DNA from: Thermincola carboxydiphila
GTDB lineage: Bacteria; Bacillota; Thermincolia; Thermincolales; UBA2595
Reading direction: 5' to 3'
Length of the DNA: 36,737 bases
Assembly: GCA_016841045.1 (NCBI GenBank)
Contig: JAENZX010000030.1
Location: 7,055 to 43,791 of the forward strand
Position numbers and translations under genes: made by a program. The notes under the pieces are model-generated. The model was not told the DNA's origin and ran no database searches. It saw only the letters and a list, made by a program, of their open reading frames with translations. Positions 8,341-16,299 of this stretch are shown piece by piece (positions within the stretch are counted from its first letter, which is position 1; each line of letters begins with the position of its first letter).

Positions 8341-10461
8341 TTACTTTACTTCAAACATTTGAGATATTGTCTCTCTGACATAATTACTACCGTCAAGCAT
8401 TACGAACAGAAAACTACCGTCTTTCTTTATAATCTTACCGTAAAACCCAGTATTATACATAATTTCAGTAGCGTTTTGTTTCACTATAAACCCTTTACGG
8501 TCATCTATATTACACCAGTCCAGAAGCTTACTTATTTTATTCTTGTCTTTTATTTCTACAGTTTCCTCAGTGCCAGCCTTTTTTATAACTATAGCTGAAA
8601 CTTCTTCCGGATCCATGAAGAGCTCCCGTAAATAGCCATATCTGGTAAGAAACGCCTCAAAATTTTTGAATTCGGAATAGTAGTTTAAATTGTAGAAACC
8701 CAGCCTTCTGTCATATTCCGTTTCAGTAATGAATTCTATCATCGCTTTAGAGGGCACTTTGTTTTCGATAACAGATTCGTAAGAGACATAAAGGACATCT
8801 TTCCGCAAAGCATCTAATGCTTCCTTTAGCTCAACAGGCTTGTAAATACGGATGTTTTTATTCAAATGATAGTTGTGAATGTTTATTTCGTCAATTTTTC
8901 CTTCATTCATTTTAAAAAGGCGCCCATGCATTAGCTTTTTGGCTTCCGTTGAGTTGAATAAAGGGTACAGGAACTGGCGGTACTGTGATATATCAATAGC
9001 GTATGTTCTTTTGACCTTCTTTCCACTGCTTAAAGTGTAGGCTAAATCCATAGAAACAAGTTGAGGCATCTGCTGCATAGGAGCTACACTACTGTATTGT
9101 GTTGCCTTTACCCGATTCATTTGCTGTTGCCTTATAAATATTTCTCTGGCCTTATTGTTGTCCTGCATCTTTATGATCTGCTGGTGAAGTTGTCTGACTA
9201 ACTGTATGTTTTCTTTTTCTTTTAGTCCTTCATCAGGTCTATAACCATCTCTGTTCATAATACTGATATAGACTTCTTCAATGTTCTTCTGATCAGGAAC
9301 GTACTTCTCTACCCCTAAAATGTCAAGGTTGATGCTTGTAATCAATAATATGAATACAGCTCCAAAAATTGCCATACCCTTCCACCGCTTATAGAAGTGA
9401 AAAGATTTATAGGCTATCATGTCTGAAATAATGTAACCAAGTACCGCCCCAATGGTATATCCAGAATATAAGATTCCTACACTGTTTTGATTGAAGGAAC
9501 TGAAATATACCCCGCCTGTCAATGCAACACAGAAGGTTACCCCGTACTTGAATAACAAGCGAATCCAATTCGCCGCTAAAGTTTCTCCAGCAGCCTCAGT
9601 CTGTCTCTTTTTGTAAAAGTAAATTCCCGCTCCACATATAATCACCGCCGCGACAAGGTACCACAGATACCACGACAGGGTTTGCTGAGGAAGCTGGTAA
9701 TAACTGGTGTCTAAATAGTTGACGATTGGAGATAGCCATGTAGCTATCTTGTTGTCTACATCTTTTGGAAGTCCGTACAACATTAACCCAAGGTTAAACT
9801 TAACCAGTACATACAGGCCAAGGGGCAAAAATAATCCGATAAATGTAAGCGCCCCCTGTAGCAGGACATTACCTGTTAACATCCCAATAAAAACCGTAAA
9901 GATATAAAACAACCCTGTCATCAAAAGACTAAGATAAAGCCAATAGGCTACAACCTTCCACATATTAATCGTGCTGGGAATATCCATTAACTCTTCCTGC
10001 ATAGGAATTGAGTATTGTGTAAGCCACTGGACTTGACTGATTCCAAACAATTTAAAGACTCCATATATCAGAAAACCATTAATTATTATAGGAAGCCAAA
10101 TAAGCGTTAATCCTGCTAAAAGATTCTGCAAATAAAGGAAACTTCGTTTGATTGGAAGACTATGAAAGAAAGTACTTTCCCTATCCTTTTGAAGATAGTG
10201 AAAAAGAATCAAACCAAAGACTACAGCAACAGCCAAATTAATAAAGTTTGCAAGTGGATTGAACAATATATTCGGATTATAGTTTTTGGCGAATTCTGCC
10301 CAAAATTCACCCTGCAAAGACTTTTGTTTATTAAGCTCCATCCAGATAAAAAGAGGCAATTCCAAAAACATTGTTACACAGTATAGAATACCCAGCCATT
10401 TAAATCTTTTCAGGGCACTTTTGAACACAACCCAACTCTTAGAGGATGTTACGGATGTCAT
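8341..10461 (-). CDS. ABC transporter permease, large YtrC/D-like type
   Basis: A 706-residue membrane protein. Residues about 1-410 carry around ten hydrophobic segments, at roughly 22-40, 70-90, 110-135, 165-215, 225-245, 280-300, 315-335, 345-365 and 375-395. Residues about 410-706 form a large soluble part rich in charged residues. The start ATG has a strong SD (GGGAGGGG) and lies 23 nt inside the end of the ATPase gene, so the two are translationally coupled. With the ATPase and the GntR regulator it resembles the ytr-type transporters induced by cell-envelope stress in Bacillus. The substrate is unknown, and antimicrobial-peptide response is inference. Confidence 0.8.
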   Translation of the reverse strand: MTSVTSSKSWVVFKSALKRFKWLGILYCVTMFLELPLFIWMELNKQKSLQGEFWAEFAKNYNPNILFNPLANFINLAVAVVFGLILFHYLQKDRESTFFHSLPIKRSFLYLQNLLAGLTLIWLPIIINGFLIYGVFKLFGISQVQWLTQYSIPMQEELMDIPSTINMWKVVAYWLYLSLLMTGLFYIFTVFIGMLTGNVLLQGALTFIGLFLPLGLYVLVKFNLGLMLYGLPKDVDNKIATWLSPIVNYLDTSYYQLPQQTLSWYLWYLVAAVIICGAGIYFYKKRQTEAAGETLAANWIRLLFKYGVTFCVALTGGVYFSSFNQNSVGILYSGYTIGAVLGYIISDMIAYKSFHFYKRWKGMAIFGAVFILLITSINLDILGVEKYVPDQKNIEEVYISIMNRDGYRPDEGLKEKENIQLVRQLHQQIIKMQDNNKAREIFIRQQQMNRVKATQYSSVAPMQQMPQLVSMDLAYTLSSGKKVKRTYAIDISQYRQFLYPLFNSTEAKKLMHGRLFKMNEGKIDEINIHNYHLNKNIRIYKPVELKEALDALRKDVLYVSYESVIENKVPSKAMIEFITETEYDRRLGFYNLNYYSEFKNFEAFLTRYGYLRELFMDPEEVSAIVIKKAGTEETVEIKDKNKISKLLDWCNIDDRKGFIVKQNATEIMYNTGFYGKIIKKDGSFLFVMLDGSNYVRETISQMFEVK

Positions 10462-11335
10462 ATCCTACCCCTCCCATCTCGTAAACGAATATTTCCTCAA
10501 ATGTTAACGGAAGTACGTCTAATAATAAGGGTTGAAATTTTTCAACCTGAGCCTTAATCTCTCTTTCATCTCCCCGCATAATTAAGAGATGAACACTTCC
10601 TCTGGTTTCGTGATACAAAATATTTCCATCATTTTTCAATTCTTCTGGCAAATCTTTATTAAAAGCGGTCTGTACTTTGTTTATTCCGTTTTTTAATTTA
10701 TCCAACTCACTTTCGATAATTATCCTTCCGTCATGAAGAATCCCCATGTAGTCGCAGACATCCTCTAATTCCCGCAGATTGTGGGACGATATTAATATGC
10801 TCATTTCGCGCTCTGCTACATCTGCCATGAGAAGCTTTTTAACCTTGCTTCGTATCATAGGGTCCAATCCATCTAAGGGCTCATCGAGAATTAGCAGCTG
10901 GGGCTTAACGGAGAGAGCCAGCCAAAACGAAACCTGTCGCTTCATCCCTTTTGAAAGTTTAGTTACCCGACGTTTAACATCAATTGCGAATACCTTCGCA
11001 AGTTCCTCGAATCGTCCTTCGTCCCAAGTAGGATAGACCTGTTTGAAGAAATCAGCCATTTCTCTGATTGTATATTGGCTAAAATAATATAATTCGTCGG
11101 GAATAAATACTGCAGCTTCTTTTACATAGTTATTTTCAAAGACCGACTGCCCATTCATCATAATACTTCCTTCATCAGGCCTATATATTCCAGCCAACAA
11201 TTTCAGTAAAGTGGTCTTTCCGGCTCCGTTAGAACCTACAAGTCCATATATTGAGCCCTTATGTACATTAAGGTCAAGTCCCTTAAGAACATCTACCTGT
11301 CCGAACTTCTTAGACACTTGGCGTACTTGAATCAT
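10439..11335 (-). CDS. ABC transporter ATP-binding protein (YtrB-like)
   Basis: A 298-residue ATPase with Walker A GSNGAGKTT (about 35-43), signature LSKGMKRQVS, Walker B LLILDEPLDGLD, and the switch His in ILISSHNLREL. The C-terminal 80 residues are an accessory region typical of exporter-type ATPases. Its ATG overlaps the end of the GntR gene (ATGA), and SD AGGAGGAGGGG precedes it. It should energise the 706-residue permease. Confidence 0.93.
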   Translation of the reverse strand: MIQVRQVSKKFGQVDVLKGLDLNVHKGSIYGLVGSNGAGKTTLLKLLAGIYRPDEGSIMMNGQSVFENNYVKEAAVFIPDELYYFSQYTIREMADFFKQVYPTWDEGRFEELAKVFAIDVKRRVTKLSKGMKRQVSFWLALSVKPQLLILDEPLDGLDPMIRSKVKKLLMADVAEREMSILISSHNLRELEDVCDYMGILHDGRIIIESELDKLKNGINKVQTAFNKDLPEELKNDGNILYHETRGSVHLLIMRGDEREIKAQVEKFQPLLLDVLPLTFEEIFVYEMGGVGYDIRNIL

Positions 11336-11709
11336 TTTTCCCCTCCTCCTTTTTTCGTCTTCTGAATAGTCGCCAGTATTTCCTCAATTGATGTACCCAG
11401 ATATAATAACTCAGCAGTAATTTTTCGCAGCTGTTCCAGTAGTTCTTCTTTCTGCCGAGTGTTATCAATTTGTTCTATTGGTTTTACAAAACTCCCTTTT
11501 CCCGGCGCGGAATAAATGTAACCCTGTCGTTCTAGCTCTCTGTATGCCTTCTGGATTGTGTTCGGGTTAACTGTCAACTCAAGTGCCAGCTCTCTAACCG
11601 AAGGCAGCTGTTCATCACTCGCTAAAACTTTATGGACTATCAGCTCCTTAATCTTTTCTGTTAGCTGTTCATAAACCGGCACTCTGCTCCGAAAATCCAA
11701 CTGAAGCAT
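11332..11709 (-). CDS. GntR family transcriptional regulator, YtrA subfamily
   Basis: A short GntR protein of about 125 residues. An N-terminal winged helix covers roughly 5-72, including PSVRELALELTVNPNTIQKA and the wing GYIYSAPGKGSFV. A short helical dimerisation tail replaces a large effector domain, which is the YtrA pattern. An ATG at 11715 lies only 3 nt from the SD GGAG. The ATG at 11709 has 9-nt spacing and is preferred. It probably represses its own operon through the inverted repeat over the -10 at 11774-11796. Confidence 0.9.
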   Translation of the reverse strand: MLQLDFRSRVPVYEQLTEKIKELIVHKVLASDEQLPSVRELALELTVNPNTIQKAYRELERQGYIYSAPGKGSFVKPIEQIDNTRQKEELLEQLRKITAELLYLGTSIEEILATIQKTKKGGGEK

Positions 11710-11773
11710 CCTCATTCACTCCTTTCTGAATACTTCTATGTGTATTGCTGTTTATATGTGTATTAATACGCAT

Positions 11774-11816
11774 AGTACAGTTAGTTATATTGTACTATAT
11801 TTTTAGGATTTGTAAA
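11774..11816 (-). promoter_or_regulatory. Promoter with overlapping GntR operator
   Basis: On the minus strand TTTACA (11811-11816) and TACAAT (11789-11794) are 16 bp apart. AGTACA (11774-11779) and TGTACT (11791-11796) form an inverted repeat that covers the -10 box, so binding would block transcription. A second palindrome, GTATTAATAC, lies just downstream near 11757-11770. The spaced half-sites resemble those described for YtrA-type regulators; that comparison is from memory. Confidence 0.6.
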
Positions 11817-11854
11817 GAGAATTTTTGTAAATTACATAAAAAGTTATAAATGGT

Positions 11855-11892
11855 CAAAAATAAAGGACTCCGGCCATTCAGACCGGAATCCC
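11855..11892 (-). terminator. Terminator of the tnaA-GNAT unit
   Basis: On the minus strand GGATTCCGGTC and GGCCGGAGTCC form a stem with a short loop, followed by TTTATTTTT. It lies 18 nt past the GNAT stop codon. Confidence 0.75.
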
Positions 11893-11909
11893 TATACTGG
11901 TGCCTGTTA

Positions 11910-12371
11910 CTATTTAATCTTTTCTTTCATCATAAGGAACTCTGCTGTACCCTTTTGATATAAGTTAGGTATTTTCCCTACTACTTTGTAGCCAATTCTT
12001 TCATATAAGAACTTAGCTCTTTCATTAAATTCACTAACCAGCAAAAACACTTTATCACTGTTTTCAAAACCCAAACCCTCATAAAACTTCAACATTTTTG
12101 AACCAAATCCGTGGCCTCTATAGTTTTCCTTAACTGCGATTACACGCAATAAGGGAAACTTGGCAAATGCACCAAATAAATCAACTCTCATGAATCCAAT
12201 AAACTCACCAAGGGAATTAAGAGCTATTAATATCTCTCCTTTATTAAAGCCTTCTGTGAGAAATTTTAACGTATGATTAGTATCATAAAAATACCGTTCA
12301 CCTAGTACACAGTTAGCCAAAGACTGCCTGCAGTCATCCAATAGCTCGATGGTCCCTTGTTCAACATTCAT
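11910..12371 (-). CDS. GNAT family N-acetyltransferase
   Basis: A protein of about 153 residues that would transfer an acetyl group from acetyl-CoA to an unknown amine. The acetyl-CoA loop is visible as NYRGHGFGSKML (R/Q-x-x-G-x-G form), preceded by the strand LLRVIAVKE. The C-terminal part FLYERIGYKVVGKIPNLYQKG is also typical of the fold. A longer reading frame would start inside tnaA, but the ATG at 12371, one base after the tnaA stop, fits a coupled start better, with GGAGAT about 12 nt upstream. Its position suggests co-expression with tnaA and a possible role in handling amino acids or their products. Confidence 0.8.
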   Translation of the reverse strand: MNVEQGTIELLDDCRQSLANCVLGERYFYDTNHTLKFLTEGFNKGEILIALNSLGEFIGFMRVDLFGAFAKFPLLRVIAVKENYRGHGFGSKMLKFYEGLGFENSDKVFLLVSEFNERAKFLYERIGYKVVGKIPNLYQKGTAEFLMMKEKIK

Positions 12372-12372
12372 T

Positions 12373-13821
12373 TTACAGACTATCTCCAAAATCAGCTTTA
12401 AATTTTTCAACTAATTTTACTTGCCAGTCAGAAACAGGTTCCAGTTTACCAAAGAAGAAGCGCAGTATCTGTGGTTCATCCACAAAGTTTAATCCTCCAA
12501 CCAGGTCACGATTTTCGTATAACCATGCTATACGGTCAACAGCATATTTTACCTGCGACAGGGTGAAGACACGCCGAGGCATCGCCAAACGCAGAAGCTC
12601 CATATGAGCTAAAGTTTCATTTCCATCTTCATCTCTTTGTTCTGATAAGGTTCCTCTTTCCATACCACGTACACCACTTATCAGATAAACTGCTGAAGCC
12701 AGGGCACCTGCAGTGTATTGGGTTTGCGGAACATGACTTAAGAATTGCATTGCGTTGATATGACAGCCCAGACCACCCGCAGGAGTTACAACAGGAACTC
12801 CTTTTTTGCGTAGTTCGTCAACCATAAAGGCAATGAACTGAGGTCCCTGGTTAATCATATTTTCATCCATAGTCTCTTCTAAACCAACAGCCATGGCTTC
12901 CATCTCACGAACAGACATTCCTCCATATGTCAGGAAACCTTCATAAAGAGGTATCAATTCACGTAACTTCATATATACATCAGTGCTGTCGGTACAGATA
13001 CCTCCACCACGGGCACAACCGATTTTACGGGCCGAAAAATATATAATATCAGAGAGATCTGCCATTTCACGGGTAATCTCTCTAATGCTCATCTCTTTGC
13101 ATTTTGGCTCCCGTTTCTTAAGGAAATAAAGGTTATCTGCCAATAAGCTGGCATCTAACACAATCATAAGACCAAATTCGTCACATACTTTACGGACTTC
13201 TCCCATATTCTCAAGGGAGAATGGCTGCCCGCCAATAAGGTTGGTCCCCGCTTCTAAACGAACAAATGCAATTTTCTCAGGACCATGTGTATTAATAAGA
13301 GACCTGAGTTTATCTATGTCCATATTACCCTTAAAAGGGTTCTCACTATCTACCTGAAGTGCCTCATCTATGAAAATTTCTTCAACCACCCCGCCCGCCA
13401 AAACAATATGAGCTTTTGTAGTGGTAAAATGGTAATTCATTGGGACTATTGAGCCCTCTTTAACAAAAACCTTGGCAAGAAGGTGTTCACATGCTCTTCC
13501 CTGATGAGCGGGAAGGAAATATTTCTTACCAAATATATCGTGAAGCTTACTTTCCAGTTTAGTAAAAGTTTCTGAGCCAGCGTAACTATCATCAGCTTCC
13601 ATCATGGCAGCCATCTGCTTGTCACTCATGGCGTTTACGCCACTGTCAGTAAGCATATCCAGGTAAACATCACGATTTTTAAGCAAAAATGTATTATTTC
13701 CAGCTTCAGTAATAGCTTCTAAACGACGGTCAATAGGTACAAGATCCAATTTCTGTACAATGCGTACCTTATGCATTTCCAGTGGAACATTCTCTCCATA
13801 ATAGAATTTTACATTTGACAT
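12373..13821 (-). CDS. tnaA: Tryptophanase / tyrosine phenol-lyase family beta-eliminating lyase
   Basis: A 482-residue PLP enzyme that splits an aromatic amino acid into indole or phenol plus pyruvate and ammonia. Features are FLPAHQGRACEHLL (PLP phosphate region), LDASLLADN (the Asp that binds the pyridine nitrogen) and SARKIG with the Schiff-base Lys. Then come MSVREMEAMAVGLEE and the C-terminal RRVFTLSQVKYAVDRI with the substrate-carboxylate Arg region. The usual S-x-K-K-D around the active Lys is changed to SARKIG, so substrate choice between Trp and Tyr is open. SD AGGAGTG precedes the ATG. A terminator in its leader (13964-13988) suggests attenuation. Confidence 0.85.
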   Translation of the reverse strand: MSNVKFYYGENVPLEMHKVRIVQKLDLVPIDRRLEAITEAGNNTFLLKNRDVYLDMLTDSGVNAMSDKQMAAMMEADDSYAGSETFTKLESKLHDIFGKKYFLPAHQGRACEHLLAKVFVKEGSIVPMNYHFTTTKAHIVLAGGVVEEIFIDEALQVDSENPFKGNMDIDKLRSLINTHGPEKIAFVRLEAGTNLIGGQPFSLENMGEVRKVCDEFGLMIVLDASLLADNLYFLKKREPKCKEMSIREITREMADLSDIIYFSARKIGCARGGGICTDSTDVYMKLRELIPLYEGFLTYGGMSVREMEAMAVGLEETMDENMINQGPQFIAFMVDELRKKGVPVVTPAGGLGCHINAMQFLSHVPQTQYTAGALASAVYLISGVRGMERGTLSEQRDEDGNETLAHMELLRLAMPRRVFTLSQVKYAVDRIAWLYENRDLVGGLNFVDEPQILRFFFGKLEPVSDWQVKLVEKFKADFGDSL

Positions 13822-13963
13822 GTTTCACTCACTCCTATGTTTATAATCTTTTTTCTAAGTTTTGACTCCGTTTTGGTTAAAATTGTGAATCTATAAGGAC
13901 CGAGGGTTCTACTCTTCTACTATACCTCCTTTACTTGAATGGAATGTTTTGGTAGAAGGAGAA

Positions 13964-13988
13964 AATAAAAAACACCCCCGGAGGAGTG
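13964..13988 (-). terminator. Attenuator-like terminator in the tnaA leader
   Basis: On the minus strand CACTCC and GGGGTG form a stem with a short loop, followed by TTTTTTATTTT, about 140 nt before the tnaA start. A second stem, GCAGT/ACTGC, lies directly upstream and shares one base with it. A 42-codon open frame across this region has no Trp codon and no convincing SD, so a TnaC-like peptide is not supported. Confidence 0.55.
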
Positions 13989-14021
13989 CAGTGTAATAAA
14001 AATAAAGTACTGCTTTTTTCT

Positions 14022-14083
14022 ACCATCCTACCGTCCAACTGTCCTACAAAGTAAACCATTTGTAAACCAACTTTATCCTACAA
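14022..14083. repeat. Direct repeats in the tnaA upstream region
   Basis: CCAACTGTCCTACAA (14035-14049) and CCAACTTTATCCTACAA (14067-14083) are direct repeats, and a shorter related ACCATCCTACC lies at 14022-14032. On the minus strand they read as spaced UAGGA/UUGG units. They could be operator sites, for example for the nearby Lrp-type regulator, or RNA-binding repeats. Confidence 0.4.
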
Positions 14084-14099
14084 TATTAATTATATAATG

Positions 14100-14400
14100 A
14101 ATAGTCATTCGGTGTAAAGATAAAGTTGCTATTATAAGTTTGGAGATACAATTTCGCAACAATGTCTTATATAATAAAACTAGGTATAGGGTTGTAACCA
14201 AATCAACCATCTTTAGAACAGTCAGCCCTGTTTTTGGAGATAACAGGCTACTCTGATATGGTAGTTAGTTTTCCTAACTACTGGACCTTGGACCTAAACG
14301 GAAAACGTCTTTGACGGGTTTACAACTTACCTTTACAAGAATATTTTAATACAAATTGAAAAAGGGATTCCCGCCCATATAAAAGGCAGGACTCCCTTTT
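14100..14400 (+). ncRNA. Candidate structured RNA ending in a terminator
   Basis: No gene covers this stretch, but several stems follow one another on the plus strand. They are GTTGC/GCAAC (about 14125-14160), an outer GTTGTAA/TTACAAC pairing (14191/14320 region), AGCCCTGTT/AACAGGCT (14224-14249), GTAGTTAG/CTAACTAC (14261-14282) and CGTC/GACG (14306-14316). The terminator at 14359-14400 ends the series. A TATAAT lies at 14093-14098, without a convincing -35. It could be an untypical 6S-like RNA, a leader element, or chance. I match it to no known family. Confidence 0.35.
14359..14400. terminator. Bidirectional intrinsic terminator
   Basis: GGGATTCCCGCC and GGCAGGACTCCC form a long stem with an AT-rich loop. 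A run of seven Ts follows on the plus strand and five on the minus. A close copy occurs at 16803-16840. Confidence 0.8.
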
Positions 14401-14438
14401 TTATTGTAAGATGCATAGAACGCGCGCATCCATATTTG

Positions 14439-14460
14439 GAGAATTTTATTCTCTTTTTTA
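14439..14460 (+). terminator. Small hairpin with T-run before the lrp promoter
   Basis: GAGAA and TTCTC pair around TTTTA and are followed by TTTTTTATT. It immediately precedes the TTGACA box of the regulator gene and may insulate it. Confidence 0.45.
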
Positions 14461-14490
14461 TTGACAATACCTTATGTTGTTCTGTATAAT
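14461..14490 (+). promoter_or_regulatory. Strong sigma-A promoter of the Lrp-type regulator
   Basis: A perfect TTGACA (14461-14466) and a perfect TATAAT (14485-14490) are separated by 18 bp. An upstream in-frame start codon at 14474 lies inside this promoter, which supports the start at 14543. Confidence 0.85.
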
Positions 14491-14542
14491 TACCGTATTG
14501 CGAAACATCCTACCGTTAACCATCATGAAAGGAGTTACAAAT

Positions 14543-15016
14543 ATGCCATTGGACTTTGATACTTATGATAAGGAAATACTCGATATACTTCAAAACGACT
14601 CGTCAATATCTAATGTAGAACTATCTAAGAAAATCGGGTTGTCGCCTTCTGCTTGCCTCAGTCGAACAAAACGTCTAAAAGAACTGGGGGTAATAAAACA
14701 GTATGCAACTATTATTGATGAGAAAAAAGTTGGATTAGAAATCATTGCTTTTACTTTTGTAAATTTATCTCCGCATAATAGAAATACAGCAAACGCTTTT
14801 TTATCAAAAGTTAAAGAAACACCTCAAATTCTGGAATGTTATAATATCACAGGGAGCTGGGATTATTTGTTAAAGATAGTATCGCATGATATTTCATCTT
14901 ATCGTAATTTTATTATGGATTCACTCTTAGAATTTCCGGGTGTTAATAAAATTGATACAAACCTGGTTTTAGGAACTGATAAGCAGTGTTTTTATTTGCC
15001 TATTGACCATATATAA
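14543..15016 (+). CDS. Lrp/AsnC family transcriptional regulator
   Basis: A 157-residue regulator. Residues about 4-60 form the helix-turn-helix (LSKKIGLSPSACLSRTKRLK). Residues about 65-150 are the RAM effector/oligomerisation domain with PQILECYNITGSWDYLLKI and FPGVNKIDTNLVLG. Lrp proteins usually bind amino acids and control their metabolism. The ATG at 14543 has SD AAGGAG. It is followed after 29 nt by a radical SAM gene, probably in the same transcript, and faces away from tnaA, so control of either is possible but unproven. Confidence 0.92.
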   Translation: MPLDFDTYDKEILDILQNDSSISNVELSKKIGLSPSACLSRTKRLKELGVIKQYATIIDEKKVGLEIIAFTFVNLSPHNRNTANAFLSKVKETPQILECYNITGSWDYLLKIVSHDISSYRNFIMDSLLEFPGVNKIDTNLVLGTDKQCFYLPIDHI

Positions 15017-15045
15017 CAGTACAAAATTTAAGGAGGTCTTAATAG

Positions 15046-16179
15046 ATGAGCAATTATCTTTTATTGAAAGCAGCACTGCTTACAGAGGGAATACGTTCTG
15101 ACATCGAAAGTCTTAAAGGGGTAGGTTTTAAATATAAAGAGCAGAATCACGGGTTGTTTGGTTGGGATTTTGAAAATCATATTGATGCAAAACTTCCTGA
15201 TGATTTTTATCTACCAGATGGTACGGTTGTTCAGTTTCGTTTCAATTCAAAATCACAATATCATGTAAAAACGTATAAAAGTAAATTAAAATTACATTTT
15301 AACGATAATGAAATTTGTGAGATAAAATGGATAGAACGTCCCGCTTTTTATAACAGGCAAACAACTCAAAACAATGATATGGTTAAAATTGGTCAAATTG
15401 GTGGAAAGGACTGCTTGTTTTTCTGTTATCAAAATTATTGCTCTCATTTTAGCAGCAATAAACAATGTTCATTTTGCAATCTTGTTGCAACATCAAAAGT
15501 ATACGACTCTGTAATCAGGAAAAAGGAGATCAATGATATTGGTGAAGTAGCTAAAGCAGCGTGGTCGGAGGGAAATGTTAAACACATATTACTTACTGGC
15601 GGATGTTTTCGGCACGAAAAAGAAGTTACGTTGATTTCCGAAATAATAGAATCTATAAAAAATCACACTGGATTCGAGAGAGTTCCAGGAGTAGTACTAC
15701 CCTCTCCCGCTAAAGGAGACGATATTAAACGTTACTTTGAAACTGGCATAAAAGCAATTGGGTATAGTATGGAAATATGGGATGAAAAACTGTATAACGC
15801 AATATGTCCAGGAAAATCTGAAAATACTTCACACGAAGAATTTGTTGATTCAGTTAAAACAGCGGTAAAAATCTTTGGAGACGGAAACGTATTTGTAGCT
15901 CTGGTCATGGGTTTAGAGCCCAAAGAGACATTTTTACAGGGAATTGATACACTATCTGCTATAGGTGCAAATGTTGTTCCATTTGTATGGTCGCCAAATC
16001 CAGGTTCAAAACTAGAAGGTCATAGAGCCCCCTCGGCGGAATGGTATTTCGATGCGATTTCAGAGGCCGCAGAAATTGTATATAAGAACGATATTCCTTC
16101 GGGTACGGAAAATCATTGCTATCAATGTGATGGAAATTCATTATTACATGACGCTCTAAGACTTAAAGGTATTGAATAA
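15046..16179 (+). CDS. Radical SAM protein with an atypical Cx8Cx2C cluster motif
   Basis: A 377-residue protein. The [4Fe-4S] cysteines are read as Cys132, Cys141 and Cys144 (CSHFSSNKQCSFC), a Cx8Cx2C spacing instead of the common Cx3Cx2C. LLTGGCF follows as the SAM-binding GGE-like motif, and barrel strands include GYSMEIWDEKLYNAI and PFVWSPNPGSK. About 130 residues precede the cluster, and a C-terminal CYQC could hold another cluster or metal. SD AGGAGG lies before the ATG. The substrate is unknown; its partner is the Lrp-type regulator. I do not place it in a named subfamily. Confidence 0.8.
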   Translation: MSNYLLLKAALLTEGIRSDIESLKGVGFKYKEQNHGLFGWDFENHIDAKLPDDFYLPDGTVVQFRFNSKSQYHVKTYKSKLKLHFNDNEICEIKWIERPAFYNRQTTQNNDMVKIGQIGGKDCLFFCYQNYCSHFSSNKQCSFCNLVATSKVYDSVIRKKEINDIGEVAKAAWSEGNVKHILLTGGCFRHEKEVTLISEIIESIKNHTGFERVPGVVLPSPAKGDDIKRYFETGIKAIGYSMEIWDEKLYNAICPGKSENTSHEEFVDSVKTAVKIFGDGNVFVALVMGLEPKETFLQGIDTLSAIGANVVPFVWSPNPGSKLEGHRAPSAEWYFDAISEAAEIVYKNDIPSGTENHCYQCDGNSLLHDALRLKGIE

Positions 16180-16250
16180 TAAGCAAATACGAAAGACCGG
16201 AAATTCTCTGTATCCTTTTTTATCCCAACATAAATCGCTATTCCTGAGGT

Positions 16251-16284
16251 TAAAATAATATTGGAGTTCAAAAATATTATTTTA
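16251..16284 (+). promoter_or_regulatory. 12-bp perfect hairpin just upstream of an SD
   Basis: TAAAATAATATT (16251-16262) and AATATTATTTTA (16273-16284) form a perfect AT-rich stem with a 10-nt loop that contains GGAG. The SD GGGGGT of the next gene follows directly. It could be an operator, or an RNA element controlling stability or temperature-dependent translation. Confidence 0.45.
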
Positions 16285-16299
16285 GGGGGTAGATAATTC

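Noticed and set aside
14100-14400. 6S RNA, T-box, SAM, TPP or guanidine riboswitch
   Set aside because: None of the conserved core sequences of these classes could be found; only generic stems support an RNA.
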